This document shows positions 14,423 through 23,931 of a stretch of 35,489 nt of DNA, one piece after another (position 1 is the first letter of the stretch; every line of letters starts with the position of its first letter). The stretch comes from Bacteroidales bacterium (lineage in GTDB: Bacteria > Bacteroidota > Bacteroidia > Bacteroidales > VadinHA17): assembly GCA_021163295.1 (NCBI GenBank), contig JAGGXD010000180.1, positions 1-35,489 of the forward strand. The letters are read 5' to 3'. Below the pieces are notes generated by a model. It saw only the letters and a program-made list of their open reading frames with translations, searched no databases and was not told the origin of the DNA. The translations under genes were made by a program, and so were the position numbers.

Positions 14423-17059
14423 TTACCCGCATTTTGATGCACCACAATCCTGACAGATAAGACACCCTTCCTGATAAATAAGGTTTGTTGATCCGCATTC
14501 AGAACATTTCCCTTTTGCTTTTGTTCCATCAGGTATGTAGCGTTTTAAAGCGCGTTCCACGCCAACCTTCCACGTATTAATATTTTCGCTGTCAAGCCGC
14601 AGGGATGAGACGAGGTTTACCACATCAGGAATTGGCATACCATGACGCAGGACACCTGAGATCAATTTGGCATAATTCCAGTATTCAGGATGGAACATAT
14701 GAGACAATCCCCCTATAGTATTTATATATCCAAACTTATCTGTATATTGAAAATCATATCTTGTAAGTCCCTGATCATCTTTAATCTTAACAACTTTCCC
14801 CTTTGTTATTGATTTTGGTATCGGAAACATTTCTTCATCAGTCGGACCGGTGAAAATCTCATACGGCTCACCATTTCTCAGACCAACAAAAGCAATCCAT
14901 TTTTCACTATTATTGTTGAACCGGATAATCTCTGCATCAAGTATTTTTGGCCTTTTTGGAACAATTCTCTCGTCCTGTTTAGAGTTTGAAAGGAGCACTC
15001 CTGTACGGGATCCCTCACGATAAACAGTAGTACCTTTACATCCAGATTTCCAAGCCTCTTTATACAATTCACCCACAAGTTTTTTCTCTGCATCAGCAGG
15101 CAGGTTAACAGTAACGCTTATTGAATGGTCGACCCATTTCTGTATTCTTCCCTGCATCTTTATTTTGTTAATCCAGTTTATATCACTTGATGTTGCTTTA
15201 TGATAGGGTGATTTTTCAACGATTTGTTGAATCTTTTCATCAGAATATTTTTTTACCTCCTCAGAATTATAGCCATTAATCTCAAGCCAGTCAACAAATT
15301 TATGATGGAAAACATAATATTCCTCCCAGGAATCTCCCACTTCATCAACAAAATTAACTTTAGCATCCTTATCATTAGGATTCACCTTTCTTCGCCGTTT
15401 GTACACAGGCATAAAAACAGGTTCAATACCACTGGTTGTCTGGGTCATAAGACTGGTTGTCCCTGTAGGTGCTATGGTAAGAAGGGAAATGTTTCTTCTT
15501 CCGTATTTCACCATATAATTATACAGACCTTCATCAGCTTCCTTCAGTCGCAGGATAAACGGATTTTTCTTTTCTCTTTCCGGGTCATAAATTTTGAAAG
15601 CTCCCCTTTCCTTTGCAAGATAAGCAGATGACTTGTAAGCTTCCAAAGCCAGGGTTTTGTGTACTTCCTCTGAAAAATCAATTGCATTTTCATTTCCGTA
15701 TTCAAGGCCCAGGGCAGCTATCATATCACCTTCTGCAGTAATTCCAATGCCGGTTCTTCGTCCTTCTTCTCCTTTATCCCTGATATTCTGCCATAAATTT
15801 CTTTCTGTCGATTTTATTTCTTTACCCTCTGGATCAGAGTCTATCTTAGCAAGAATAGCATCAATTTTTTCAAGTTCCAGATCAATAACATCATCCATTA
15901 TTCGCTGAGCTAAACCAACATGTTCTTTGAATAAATCAAAGTCGAACCTGGCATCTCCCATAAAAGGATTATCTACGTAACTATACAAATTTAACGCCAG
16001 CAGGCGGCAACTGTCATATGGGCAAAGAGGTATTTCCCCACATGGGTTTGTTGACACTGTTTTATACCCCAAATCAGCATAACAATCTGCAACCGATTCG
16101 CGGATGATTGTATCCCAGAAAAGGATTCCCGGTTCAGCCGATTTCCATGCATTAGTTATTATTTTCTCCCAAAGCTTACCTGCATCAATTACTTTTGTTA
16201 CCTGGGGATTATCAGAATCGACAGGGTATTGTTGTACGAAAGGCTTGTTATTAATTACAGCATCCATGAATTCATCTGTAATTTTCACCGACACATTAGC
16301 CCCTGTTACTTTTCCCGATTCAAGTTTTGCATCAATAAAGTTTTCTGCATCCGGATGCTTAATACTAATAGTAAGCATAAGAGCGCCCCTTCTGCCATCC
16401 TGTGCAACTTCGCGTGTTGAATTTGAATACCTTTCCATAAACAGAACAACTCCTGTTGAGGTAAGCGCACTGTTAAAAACTGTACTCCCTGATGGACGTA
16501 TATGAGACAGGTCATGTCCGACTCCCCCTCGTCTTTTCATCAGTTGTACCTGTTCCTGGTCTATCTTCATGATACCTCCGTAGGAATCTGACTCTCCTTC
16601 ATTCCCGATAACAAAACAATTTGAGAGAGAGGCTACCTGATGGTTATTTCCAATACCTGTCATTGGACCACCCTGTGGAACAATGTATTTGAAATCCTTC
16701 AGGACACTATAGATCAATTCTTCACTCAGGGGATTATTATACCTGTTCTCAATCCTGCTGATCTCCTTTGCCATGCGATGGTGCATATCGTCCGGGGTCT
16801 TTTCAAACAAATTCCCAAACGAATCTTTCATGGCATATTTATTCACCCAAACTCTGGCAGCAAGTTCATCTCCCTTGAAATATTCAAGAGATGCCTTAAA
16901 TGCTTCATTATGGGAATACGTTTGGGGGTCGGTTGTTTCTCTTTCAACATTTGTCACTTTCTCTTCATGAACTTCGTTCAATGATAATTCCTCCTGTCCG
17001 GTATTAATTTTCTTTTCCTCTTCCTTAAACGTGTTTTTTTGAGCAAGTAATTCTCCCAT
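14423..17059 (-). CDS. nrdJ: Adenosylcobalamin-dependent (class II) ribonucleotide reductase
   Basis: 878 residues. It reduces ribonucleoside diphosphates to deoxyribonucleotides using adenosylcobalamin to generate a thiyl radical, so it needs no oxygen. C340 in N338-P-C-G-E342 is the radical cysteine; C148 and C351 are the reducing pair, and their spacing fits the Thermotoga NrdJ pattern as remembered. The C-terminus holds a zinc-ribbon-like cluster (C-S-E-C-G and C-L-I-C-Q-D-C) and ends C-G-A-S-K-C-G, the swinging cysteines that pass electrons from thioredoxin. The first 45 residues are charged and poorly conserved. It converges on the alpha-oxoamine synthase with only 10 bases between stops. 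No cobalamin riboswitch is seen upstream. Confidence 0.94.
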   Translation of the reverse strand: MGELLAQKNTFKEEEKKINTGQEELSLNEVHEEKVTNVERETTDPQTYSHNEAFKASLEYFKGDELAARVWVNKYAMKDSFGNLFEKTPDDMHHRMAKEISRIENRYNNPLSEELIYSVLKDFKYIVPQGGPMTGIGNNHQVASLSNCFVIGNEGESDSYGGIMKIDQEQVQLMKRRGGVGHDLSHIRPSGSTVFNSALTSTGVVLFMERYSNSTREVAQDGRRGALMLTISIKHPDAENFIDAKLESGKVTGANVSVKITDEFMDAVINNKPFVQQYPVDSDNPQVTKVIDAGKLWEKIITNAWKSAEPGILFWDTIIRESVADCYADLGYKTVSTNPCGEIPLCPYDSCRLLALNLYSYVDNPFMGDARFDFDLFKEHVGLAQRIMDDVIDLELEKIDAILAKIDSDPEGKEIKSTERNLWQNIRDKGEEGRRTGIGITAEGDMIAALGLEYGNENAIDFSEEVHKTLALEAYKSSAYLAKERGAFKIYDPEREKKNPFILRLKEADEGLYNYMVKYGRRNISLLTIAPTGTTSLMTQTTSGIEPVFMPVYKRRRKVNPNDKDAKVNFVDEVGDSWEEYYVFHHKFVDWLEINGYNSEEVKKYSDEKIQQIVEKSPYHKATSSDINWINKIKMQGRIQKWVDHSISVTVNLPADAEKKLVGELYKEAWKSGCKGTTVYREGSRTGVLLSNSKQDERIVPKRPKILDAEIIRFNNNSEKWIAFVGLRNGEPYEIFTGPTDEEMFPIPKSITKGKVVKIKDDQGLTRYDFQYTDKFGYINTIGGLSHMFHPEYWNYAKLISGVLRHGMPIPDVVNLVSSLRLDSENINTWKVGVERALKRYIPDGTKAKGKCSECGSTNLIYQEGCLICQDCGASKCG

Positions 17060-17297
17060 CGAAAATAAATTGTTACTAAGTGCCTGTCTGTTTTTAAATT
17101 ATGAAAAGGTCCCTATACCCTAAATGGTTTGTGCAAGTTATACATTGAATTATTTTCTTACAAGTCACCTGTGACAGGATTATTAACAATTCAAAATAGT
17201 TATTAACTTTTTTATATGTGCCTGATAATATGTCACTTATCGCTTTGATGAATTTTATGAATCTCTCTTGAAGCCTGATGGCTCCTGTATTTTAAAG

Positions 17298-17330
17298 AAA
17301 AAAAGGAGACCACAGGTAGGCCTCCTTTTT
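17298..17330 (-). terminator. Intrinsic terminator after the TonB-dependent receptor
   Basis: AAAAAGGAG (17300-17308) pairs with CTCCTTTTT (17322-17330) over 9 bp around a 13-base loop. The T-run on the minus strand terminates the receptor transcript, which ends at 17353. The symmetry could also stop plus-strand transcription. The rest of the 293-base gap from 17060 to 17352, which should contain the nrdJ promoter, shows no clear consensus box, riboswitch or ORF. Confidence 0.8.
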
Positions 17331-17352
17331 ATTAATTATGAAGATTTATAAA

Positions 17353-20300
17353 TTAGAACAAGTACCGTATTCCAATTTGAGCCTGCCATCTTGAACTATT
17401 GAAACCAACATCATCAATACTCCAGATATCACCATCAGGTTTGCTGAAACTGAAAGTAGGAGTAGTACCGTCTGTATCAAATCCCTGGAATCTCAATAAT
17501 GGGTATGCAGCATTTGAAATATAGTATCTGCGACCCCAGTCTTTATTAATAAGGTTTGTAAGGTTAAATATATCGAAGGTAAGCTGAAGGGTATGTTTCC
17601 TTCCACCTGCATCCACAAAAATATCCTGAATAAATTTCAGGTCAACAACACTTGAGAATGGATTTCTTGCCCCGTTCCTTTCAGCATATTCACCACGATG
17701 CTTACTCAAATAATCATCATTATTTATAAACTCATCCAGCTCGCCCCAGTTTCCAGTTGTAAGGACTATGTCTGATGATGAAGCCGGAATGTAAATCAGG
17801 TTATTACTGCTTTCGCCATTTCCGTTAACATCACCATAATCATTATAAACATATGAATAAACTTCACCGGACTGACCGTTATAATAAAGTGAAATGGCTG
17901 TTGAAAGGTTATTCAGATATTCTTTCTGATATGTCACAAAAGCAATAATACGATGTCCCATATCAAAATCTGACGTACTTAGTTCAAGATTATTGAGTCC
18001 GTTCACCTGCTCCATATACCTCCATTGTGATGAGTTCTGGGATGATGTTCCGTCATTCAATGCCATAGCTCTGCCAAAAGTATAGGCAAATGTAGCTGTT
18101 AAACCGTTATCAAAAGGTTTCTCAAGCTTAGCGGTTATGTTATATGAATAACCTTCACCGGTATTGGCTCCAAGCATAACACGCGTATAATCGCCATCCA
18201 GTTTACTTGAATTATAATGAGGACGCGTATCAGCACCGGTAAGATAGAAATTTGCACTTGGATCACGGTTCAGGTTAAAATATGTAACATTGTTAATCGT
18301 TTTTGTATATAAGCCCTCAAGTGTACCGATCATACCCCAGGGTAGTTTCTGGTCAACCGCCAGACTGGCTCTGAACATCTGCGGGAATTTAAAATCTTCT
18401 GCAAACAGGTCGACCTGACCTCCATAGGCAGCATCAGTACCGCCAAAATCAACAGCTTTATACTGATTGTCCCAGGTGGGATTAAAGAGGATATCCGTAC
18501 CCCATATGCTTTTATGGTATACACCACCTATGTTTACACCGTTGTTGGTATAAGAACCACCGGGCCATACCAGGGGTAAACGTGAAGTAAAGATCCCTAA
18601 TCCACCGCGTATCTGAGTTGATTCATCACCTTTAACATCAAGGTTAAAACCTATCCGTGGTGAAACATTGATCTGTGCACTCGGCATTTGTCCTGCCTTT
18701 GCACCTTGCATATCCCAACCAGCTGATTCAAGAGTTGGAATTGTCACAGTGTTAAAGTGGTCATCCACATTTGGTGTTGTAGGGAATATTGGCATATCGA
18801 AACGGATACCTGCTGTAACTTTCAAATTATCATTTACCTGGTATTCATCCTGTGCATATAGTCCGAATTGCATCATTTTGAAATCCGCTGCTGCAGCCGA
18901 ACCATCACCTGTAATATCATCAACCAGGGAATATCCTCTTTCATACTGCAAAGCAGGCACTTCACCTGCCGTTCCAACTGTCAGGAAATTAGCCACTGAA
19001 CCATAACGGTATTCACCATAATTCTTTCTCATAAACAGGTTATACGTAGATGAGAATTCGTTATTTGTTCCTAGTGTAATAGTATGTTTCCCTTTATATA
19101 TAGTGTAATTATCAGTAATAGTAAGAACTTTCTGTTCAAGTTTATTTGCTGTTGAATAAGGTTCCGATCCGATATAAAGAGTACCACTGCCATCATATAT
19201 CCGTAAAGCCGGGAAGTTTGCACCACTTGGATCCCTGTCGTCAACAACATTTGTAAAACCAATTACCAGGTTGTTTGAAGCTCCTTCAAAGTTACTTTTC
19301 AATTCAAGTGCAGTTGAATTGGTAAGACTCGGGAAATACTCACTATTGTTTAGAAAGCCTAAACTACGTGAGCTGGAACGGGTGGCTTTTAATGCCTCCA
19401 GATTTGTATATGAATGACGCAGTGTCAATTTATGTTGTTCATTAATATTCCAGTTTAAACGAACCAGGAATTTGTCGGAATCCAGTGTTCTTGTTTTATT
19501 AAGATAAGGACCCGGGTCATAACCGAAAGTATTCTTGAGAAGATTTGCAACAGCATCAACATCTGATTGAGGTGAATCACCGGTATAATCAGAAAAACTA
19601 AATGGTTGTGGCGTTTCTTCTCTCTGTATCTCGGCATTTACAAAGAAGAATAATTTATTCTTTACTATCGGTCCGCCCAAACGGAAACCATAAGTATTAG
19701 AAGAGAAATCAGCCAGTTTGGTACGTTCGTCTTCAGCATCATCAGTAGGTGTCAATCCTGAAATACTCTCATTTCTCATAAAATAATAGGCTGAACCTTT
19801 TACCTGGTTTGAACCACTGCGGGTAACAGCATTAATACTTGCACCGGCGAACCCGCCCTGACGGACATCATAAGGAGCAAGAACAATCTGGAATTGCTCA
19901 ATAGCATCCATGCTGATTGGCGTACCACCTGTCTGTCCACCATTAGTACCTGTTGCAGCAAGTCCGAAAACATCATTATTTACAGCACCATCAATTGAAA
20001 TAGCATTGTAGCGATTATTCATTCCGGCAATGGAAATACCACCATATCCATTTGTAGTTGCCTGTGGAGTGAGTCGTGTAAAATCGCTCAGATCCCTTCC
20101 AATGGTTGGCATAAGAGAAATTTTCTCATTGCTAACTACTGTTTCGGCTCCTGTCCGGTTACCATCGAAAATATTATATTCACCAACACGTCTTCCAACA
20201 ACCTGTACTTCTTCAAGCGTAAGTTTTGTTTCTCCAAGAGTAACATCCAATTTGAATGTTTGACCCAGGTTAAGAAAAATATCGCTCTTCTCAAAAGCTT

Positions 20301-20568
20301 CATAGCCCACAAAGGAGACACTAACCTTATAAGGACCACCAACTTGCATGTTGGGAAGGCGGAAATAACCTTCAGTATCGGTAATTCCACCAAACTGAGA
20401 ACCGGTAGGTACATGTACAGCTATTACTGTAGCACCCGGAAGAGTTTCTCCATTTTCGTTTACCACTCTACCATTCATACCCGAAGTGGTAGTTCCCTGT
20501 GCAAATGCAGCTGTTGATAACAGCCCTAATGACAGGATAAAAACAATAGTTTTAATAAATGATTTCAT
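17353..20568 (-). CDS. TonB-dependent outer-membrane receptor (Oar-like)
   Basis: 1071 residues. A signal peptide (1-23, ending A-F-A-Q) is followed by a carboxypeptidase-regulatory-like beta-sandwich (about 29-112; G-R-V-V-N-E-N-G-E-T-L-P-G-A-T-V), then a plug (about 125-260) and a 22-strand-type beta-barrel ending in Phe, the outer-membrane insertion signal. The plug segment around N-A-I-S-I-D-G-A-V-N-N-D-V-F-G and the barrel repeats resemble the Oar family (Myxococcus Oar, Flavobacterium Oar-like receptors). No SusD partner, TonB or hydrolase is adjacent, so it is not a polysaccharide utilisation locus; the ligand is unknown, possibly a protein or peptide. It stands alone between two intergenic gaps and has its own terminator. 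Confidence 0.88.
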   Translation of the reverse strand: MKSFIKTIVFILSLGLLSTAAFAQGTTTSGMNGRVVNENGETLPGATVIAVHVPTGSQFGGITDTEGYFRLPNMQVGGPYKVSVSFVGYEAFEKSDIFLNLGQTFKLDVTLGETKLTLEEVQVVGRRVGEYNIFDGNRTGAETVVSNEKISLMPTIGRDLSDFTRLTPQATTNGYGGISIAGMNNRYNAISIDGAVNNDVFGLAATGTNGGQTGGTPISMDAIEQFQIVLAPYDVRQGGFAGASINAVTRSGSNQVKGSAYYFMRNESISGLTPTDDAEDERTKLADFSSNTYGFRLGGPIVKNKLFFFVNAEIQREETPQPFSFSDYTGDSPQSDVDAVANLLKNTFGYDPGPYLNKTRTLDSDKFLVRLNWNINEQHKLTLRHSYTNLEALKATRSSSRSLGFLNNSEYFPSLTNSTALELKSNFEGASNNLVIGFTNVVDDRDPSGANFPALRIYDGSGTLYIGSEPYSTANKLEQKVLTITDNYTIYKGKHTITLGTNNEFSSTYNLFMRKNYGEYRYGSVANFLTVGTAGEVPALQYERGYSLVDDITGDGSAAAADFKMMQFGLYAQDEYQVNDNLKVTAGIRFDMPIFPTTPNVDDHFNTVTIPTLESAGWDMQGAKAGQMPSAQINVSPRIGFNLDVKGDESTQIRGGLGIFTSRLPLVWPGGSYTNNGVNIGGVYHKSIWGTDILFNPTWDNQYKAVDFGGTDAAYGGQVDLFAEDFKFPQMFRASLAVDQKLPWGMIGTLEGLYTKTINNVTYFNLNRDPSANFYLTGADTRPHYNSSKLDGDYTRVMLGANTGEGYSYNITAKLEKPFDNGLTATFAYTFGRAMALNDGTSSQNSSQWRYMEQVNGLNNLELSTSDFDMGHRIIAFVTYQKEYLNNLSTAISLYYNGQSGEVYSYVYNDYGDVNGNGESSNNLIYIPASSSDIVLTTGNWGELDEFINNDDYLSKHRGEYAERNGARNPFSSVVDLKFIQDIFVDAGGRKHTLQLTFDIFNLTNLINKDWGRRYYISNAAYPLLRFQGFDTDGTTPTFSFSKPDGDIWSIDDVGFNSSRWQAQIGIRYLF

Positions 20569-20695
20569 AAAATTTATAAATTAAATTAAGGTTAAAAATA
20601 ATTATAGTCAAGATTATCACTTATAATCGAATAAAACATAACCTATCCTTAATAAAGGGGTATAAAAATAGGTATAAAGGCATATTCAAACCAAA

Positions 20696-21931
20696 TCAAT
20701 TAGTTAACAATTTGTCAACAATTAACTGTGCAGAACCCAGGTTATCTTTAATATATTTTTTTGAGATATTACCTGCTTTTTGACGCACTTCATCATTATA
20801 TATCAACTCATTGAAAATCTTTTCCAAATCGGAAAAATCATTAACGGGCATCGCTCCTCCTTGTTTTCTTAATTCACATGCTTCACGGAATTTCTTATAA
20901 TTCGGTCCGAAAATAACAGGTATCCCAAAAGTTGCAGGTTCAAGAATATTATGGATACCTTTCCCGAAACCTCCTCCGATATATGCTATATCTCCATATT
21001 TATAAAGTGAGGATAACATTCCAATATTATCAATTACCAACACTTCGGCATTAGAATCCTGTTTTTCTTTATATGTTGAATATTTAACAGATGGTCTGGT
21101 AATGCTTTTTTGTATTCTTAAAATATTTTCTTTTTTTATTTCATGCGGAGCAATGATCCATTTTAAATTATTCCCCGATTCATTAATATACTTAATCAGT
21201 AACTCTTCATCCTGTTTCCAGGAACTTCCTGCAACTATTAGTATTTTTTGGTTTTTGAATTTCTCAATAACACTGTTTTCTTTAACTTCCTTTGATATTT
21301 GATACACACGATCAACACGAGTATCTCCTGCAATAGTTACATTTTCAATATTATACCGGTTAAGTATTTTCAACGATTGTTCGTTCTGTACAAAAATATA
21401 TGAAAAAAATCCGAGCATTTTCCTGAATGATCTCCCATAGCTTTTAAAAAACCAATTGTCTTCCCTGAAATTAGCAGATATAAGAAAAAGGGGAATATTT
21501 CTTAACCACAATTGATGAAGGTAATTATACCAGAATTCATTTTTTACAAAAACGACAATTTTGGGTTTTATCAGGTCCAGGAATTTATTCACATTCTTTT
21601 TTATATCTAAAGGAAGATAGAGGATCAGATCAGCATTTTCATAATTCTTCCTGATCTCATATCCCGATGGAGAAAAAAAAGTAAGCACAATGAACGCTTT
21701 TGGGTTATGCTTTTTATATTCTTCAATCACAGGTCTTCCCTGTTCAAATTCACCTAATGATGAACAATGGAACCAGACGGCATTTTCCTGTTTTGCCAGA
21801 TTGATATTTATCTTTTCCCATTGGTCTTTTCTGCCCGTCATCCATTGCTTTGCCTTCTCATTAAACAAAGAAGCTATACAGATACAAAAGCCAAAAAACC
21901 TGATTGCTATACTATAAATAATCCGGAACAT
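20696..21931 (-). CDS. waaA: 3-deoxy-D-manno-octulosonic acid (Kdo) transferase
   Basis: 411 residues of the GT-B fold. It adds Kdo from CMP-Kdo to the lipid A precursor at the cytoplasmic face of the inner membrane. The N-terminus is a hydrophobic anchor (about 1-22). S-S-L-G-E61-F-E-Q-G contains the catalytic Glu of the acceptor half. The C-terminal half has I-A-G-D-T-R-V-D-R-V, and Y-I-G-G-G-F-G-K-G-I-H-N-I-L-E-P-A is the family's CMP-binding glycine-rich block. It follows ald by 45 bases and may read through from it, although a -7 box is also present. Confidence 0.94.
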   Translation of the reverse strand: MFRIIYSIAIRFFGFCICIASLFNEKAKQWMTGRKDQWEKININLAKQENAVWFHCSSLGEFEQGRPVIEEYKKHNPKAFIVLTFFSPSGYEIRKNYENADLILYLPLDIKKNVNKFLDLIKPKIVVFVKNEFWYNYLHQLWLRNIPLFLISANFREDNWFFKSYGRSFRKMLGFFSYIFVQNEQSLKILNRYNIENVTIAGDTRVDRVYQISKEVKENSVIEKFKNQKILIVAGSSWKQDEELLIKYINESGNNLKWIIAPHEIKKENILRIQKSITRPSVKYSTYKEKQDSNAEVLVIDNIGMLSSLYKYGDIAYIGGGFGKGIHNILEPATFGIPVIFGPNYKKFREACELRKQGGAMPVNDFSDLEKIFNELIYNDEVRQKAGNISKKYIKDNLGSAQLIVDKLLTN

Positions 21932-21954
21932 TACCAGTATTTTAGAAGTTGAGG

Positions 21955-21962
21955 CAAAAGTA
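21955..21962 (-). promoter_or_regulatory. -7 element upstream of waaA
   Basis: On the minus strand TACTTTTG matches TAnnTTTG, 23 bases before the waaA ATG at 21931. No TTG is present at the expected -33 position, which would fall inside the 3' end of ald. Weak evidence for an internal promoter. Confidence 0.35.
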
Positions 21963-21976
21963 AGAAATTAAGTTTA

Positions 21977-23200
21977 TTAAAAGGCGGCTAGAAGAAGATC
22001 AATATCTTTCGAAAGGATCCCGAATTTATCACCAATAATGCTATTAGTAAGTATTCCATTAAACAGATACACTCCTTTTCTAAGACCTTTATTCTCTTTC
22101 AAATGTGCCTGTAAACCCCCTGATTCACCAAGTTCAAGAAGAATAGGAACAAAAACATTGCTTAATGCAATAGAGGCAGTACGGGCAACACGTGACGGGA
22201 TATTAGAAACCGAATAATGCACCACTCCGTGTTTTTCAAATACAGGATCTTTTAGGGTACGGTACTCTGAAGTTTCCACACAACCTCCCTGGTCGATGCT
22301 AATATCAACAATCACCGAACCCTTTTTCATTACTTTTACCATATCCTCGGTAATGTAATAATGTGCCCCTTCCCCTCCGGGTAAATGGATAGCGCCAATA
22401 ACAACATCTGCCGATTTAAGGTTCTTTTCAAGTACCTGAGGGTGAAACACCGAAGTTTGCAAACGATGCCCTATTAAATTCTGAATTTCTCTCAGGGAAT
22501 GAACCGATTGATCGAAAATTTTTACTGTAGCACCCAGACCAAGAGCTGCTCTTGTTGCATATTCAGCAGCCGTTCCTGCTCCAAGTATCACAACCTCTGC
22601 AGGTGTAATCCCCGTAATCCCACCCAGCATAACACCTTTGCCTCCTCTAACATTACTCAGATATTCAGCAGCTACTAAAACAGATGTAATACCTGCAATT
22701 TCGCTCATCGACCTTACAACCGGATAGAAATTATGCTTGTCCATAATGTTTTCAAATGCAATGGCTGTAATTTTTTTCTGTACAAGTGCTCTAATAATTT
22801 TTTCAGATTGTTTAACCATTTGAAGTGATGAGAAAACCAGTTGCTGCCCTCTTAATAAATTTATTTCCTTAAGGGTTAACGGAGCAACTTTAAGAATAAC
22901 ATCTGCTTCAAAAATTTTCTCGCTTGTATCAACAATAAACCCTCCCCTTTCGCTAAAATCCGTATCTGAATAACTGATATTTTTACCTGCTCCCTTTTCA
23001 ATAAGCACCTCATGCCCATTGCCAACAAGCAGATCAACAGCCTCAGGCGTAAGAGCCAGACGATTTTCCTGTTTCGGATCCTCACAAGGTATTCCAATAA
23101 TCAATTTTTTTCGCTTTTTCCCGACTTCAAGTATTTCTTCCTGTGGAAGTAAACCATGGTCGCTTAATGAAAAGTGGTCCGGTCTGGTATTTTGGTCCAT
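21977..23200 (-). CDS. ald: Alanine dehydrogenase (Bacteroidota-type, catalytic His replaced)
   Basis: 407 residues from the ATG at 23200 (a TTG three codons upstream is possible). It is homologous to NAD-dependent L-alanine dehydrogenase and the transhydrogenase alpha subunit, interconverting alanine and pyruvate plus ammonia. E-N-R-L-A-L-T-P carries the substrate-binding Arg, and the Rossmann block reads V-V-I-L-G-A-G-T-A-A-E. It has a phylum-typical N-terminal extension ending L-L-P-Q-E-E. Where the canonical enzyme has L-H-L-A with its catalytic His96, this protein reads S-S-L-Q-M-V, so the His appears to be Gln. I recall Flavobacterium homologues with the same change. The annotation as alanine dehydrogenase is conventional; activity with alanine is not certain. 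Confidence 0.82.
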   Translation of the reverse strand: MDQNTRPDHFSLSDHGLLPQEEILEVGKKRKKLIIGIPCEDPKQENRLALTPEAVDLLVGNGHEVLIEKGAGKNISYSDTDFSERGGFIVDTSEKIFEADVILKVAPLTLKEINLLRGQQLVFSSLQMVKQSEKIIRALVQKKITAIAFENIMDKHNFYPVVRSMSEIAGITSVLVAAEYLSNVRGGKGVMLGGITGITPAEVVILGAGTAAEYATRAALGLGATVKIFDQSVHSLREIQNLIGHRLQTSVFHPQVLEKNLKSADVVIGAIHLPGGEGAHYYITEDMVKVMKKGSVIVDISIDQGGCVETSEYRTLKDPVFEKHGVVHYSVSNIPSRVARTASIALSNVFVPILLELGESGGLQAHLKENKGLRKGVYLFNGILTNSIIGDKFGILSKDIDLLLAAF

Positions 23201-23320
23201 GTTTATCAAATTTTGAGTTTTATAAAAATTTGAATTTCTGTAATTATATTGAGATGCTGTGTTGCAGTGTTATAAAGATAATAAGTTAAATGTTAAAAGC
23301 TTGTAATGCTAAAAACTTTT

Positions 23321-23737
23321 TTATTCTATTTCCAGTATTCTTGTGCCTCCCTTATCAACATTGATTTTTACCAACACTGCATTATCAGGTAAAATATCGG
23401 TTATTAATTCCGGCCATTCGATAAAACAGTAGTTTCCGGAATAGAAATAATCTTCAAACCCAAAATCATAAACTTCTTCGATCTTTTTTATCCTGAAAAA
23501 ATCGAAATGGTAAATTGAGTTACTATTCTCTGTGTGATATTCATTTACAATTGTAAAAGTGGGACTGTTAACCACCTCAATCACATCTAATTTTCTGCAT
23601 AGGGCCTGAATAAATGTTGTTTTCCCGGCTCCCATTTCACCAAAGAAAGCGAATACCATCTGACCCTCAAATCCCTTCAGCAATTTAGCAGCAGCAAAAT
23701 CAATATCCGCAATATTATTAATTACTATTCTTTGCAT
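23321..23737 (-). CDS. tsaE: tRNA threonylcarbamoyladenosine biosynthesis ATPase
   Basis: 138 residues, the usual TsaE (YjeE) size. It is an ATPase of the TsaBDE complex that makes t6A37 on tRNAs reading ANN codons. The P-loop is G33-E-M-G-A-G-K-T-T41. S-P-T-F-T-I-V-N-E-Y is the switch region diagnostic for the family, and F-I-E-W-P-E-L is the C-terminal signature. It lies between porX and ald on the same strand with gaps of 194 and 120 bases. Confidence 0.95.
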   Translation of the reverse strand: MQRIVINNIADIDFAAAKLLKGFEGQMVFAFFGEMGAGKTTFIQALCRKLDVIEVVNSPTFTIVNEYHTENSNSIYHFDFFRIKKIEEVYDFGFEDYFYSGNYCFIEWPELITDILPDNAVLVKINVDKGGTRILEIE

Positions 23738-23754
23738 ATTCTATATTGTTCTTC

Positions 23755-23931
23755 AGGATAATGCATTGTTCTCTGGAACATTGGAATAATGGAATGTTGG
23801 AATACTGTATAATCCAACGTTTAATTGCCTCATTTTTCCATTCTTCCATTATTATTCGCTCTCAAGGTCGCTCAAACGTTCCACTCTTCTTCTTCCATCT
23901 TTCCATTATTCCATTATTCCATTATTCCCTA
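23755..23931. repeat. Low-complexity (CCATTATT/GGAATAATGG) intergenic repeat
   Basis: Degenerate units such as TTGGAATAATGGAATG near 23779-23804 and tandem TTCCATTATT copies near 23905-23931 face each other as loose inverted repeats. The same words recur at 25697-25731. A plus-strand ORF crossing this stretch encodes only repetitive Phe/His/Ser text and is not a gene. Confidence 0.65.

Noticed and set aside
17060-17352. Cobalamin riboswitch before nrdJ
   Set aside because: Read on the minus strand there is no recognisable B12-box or the long paired architecture; only the receptor terminator is clear.
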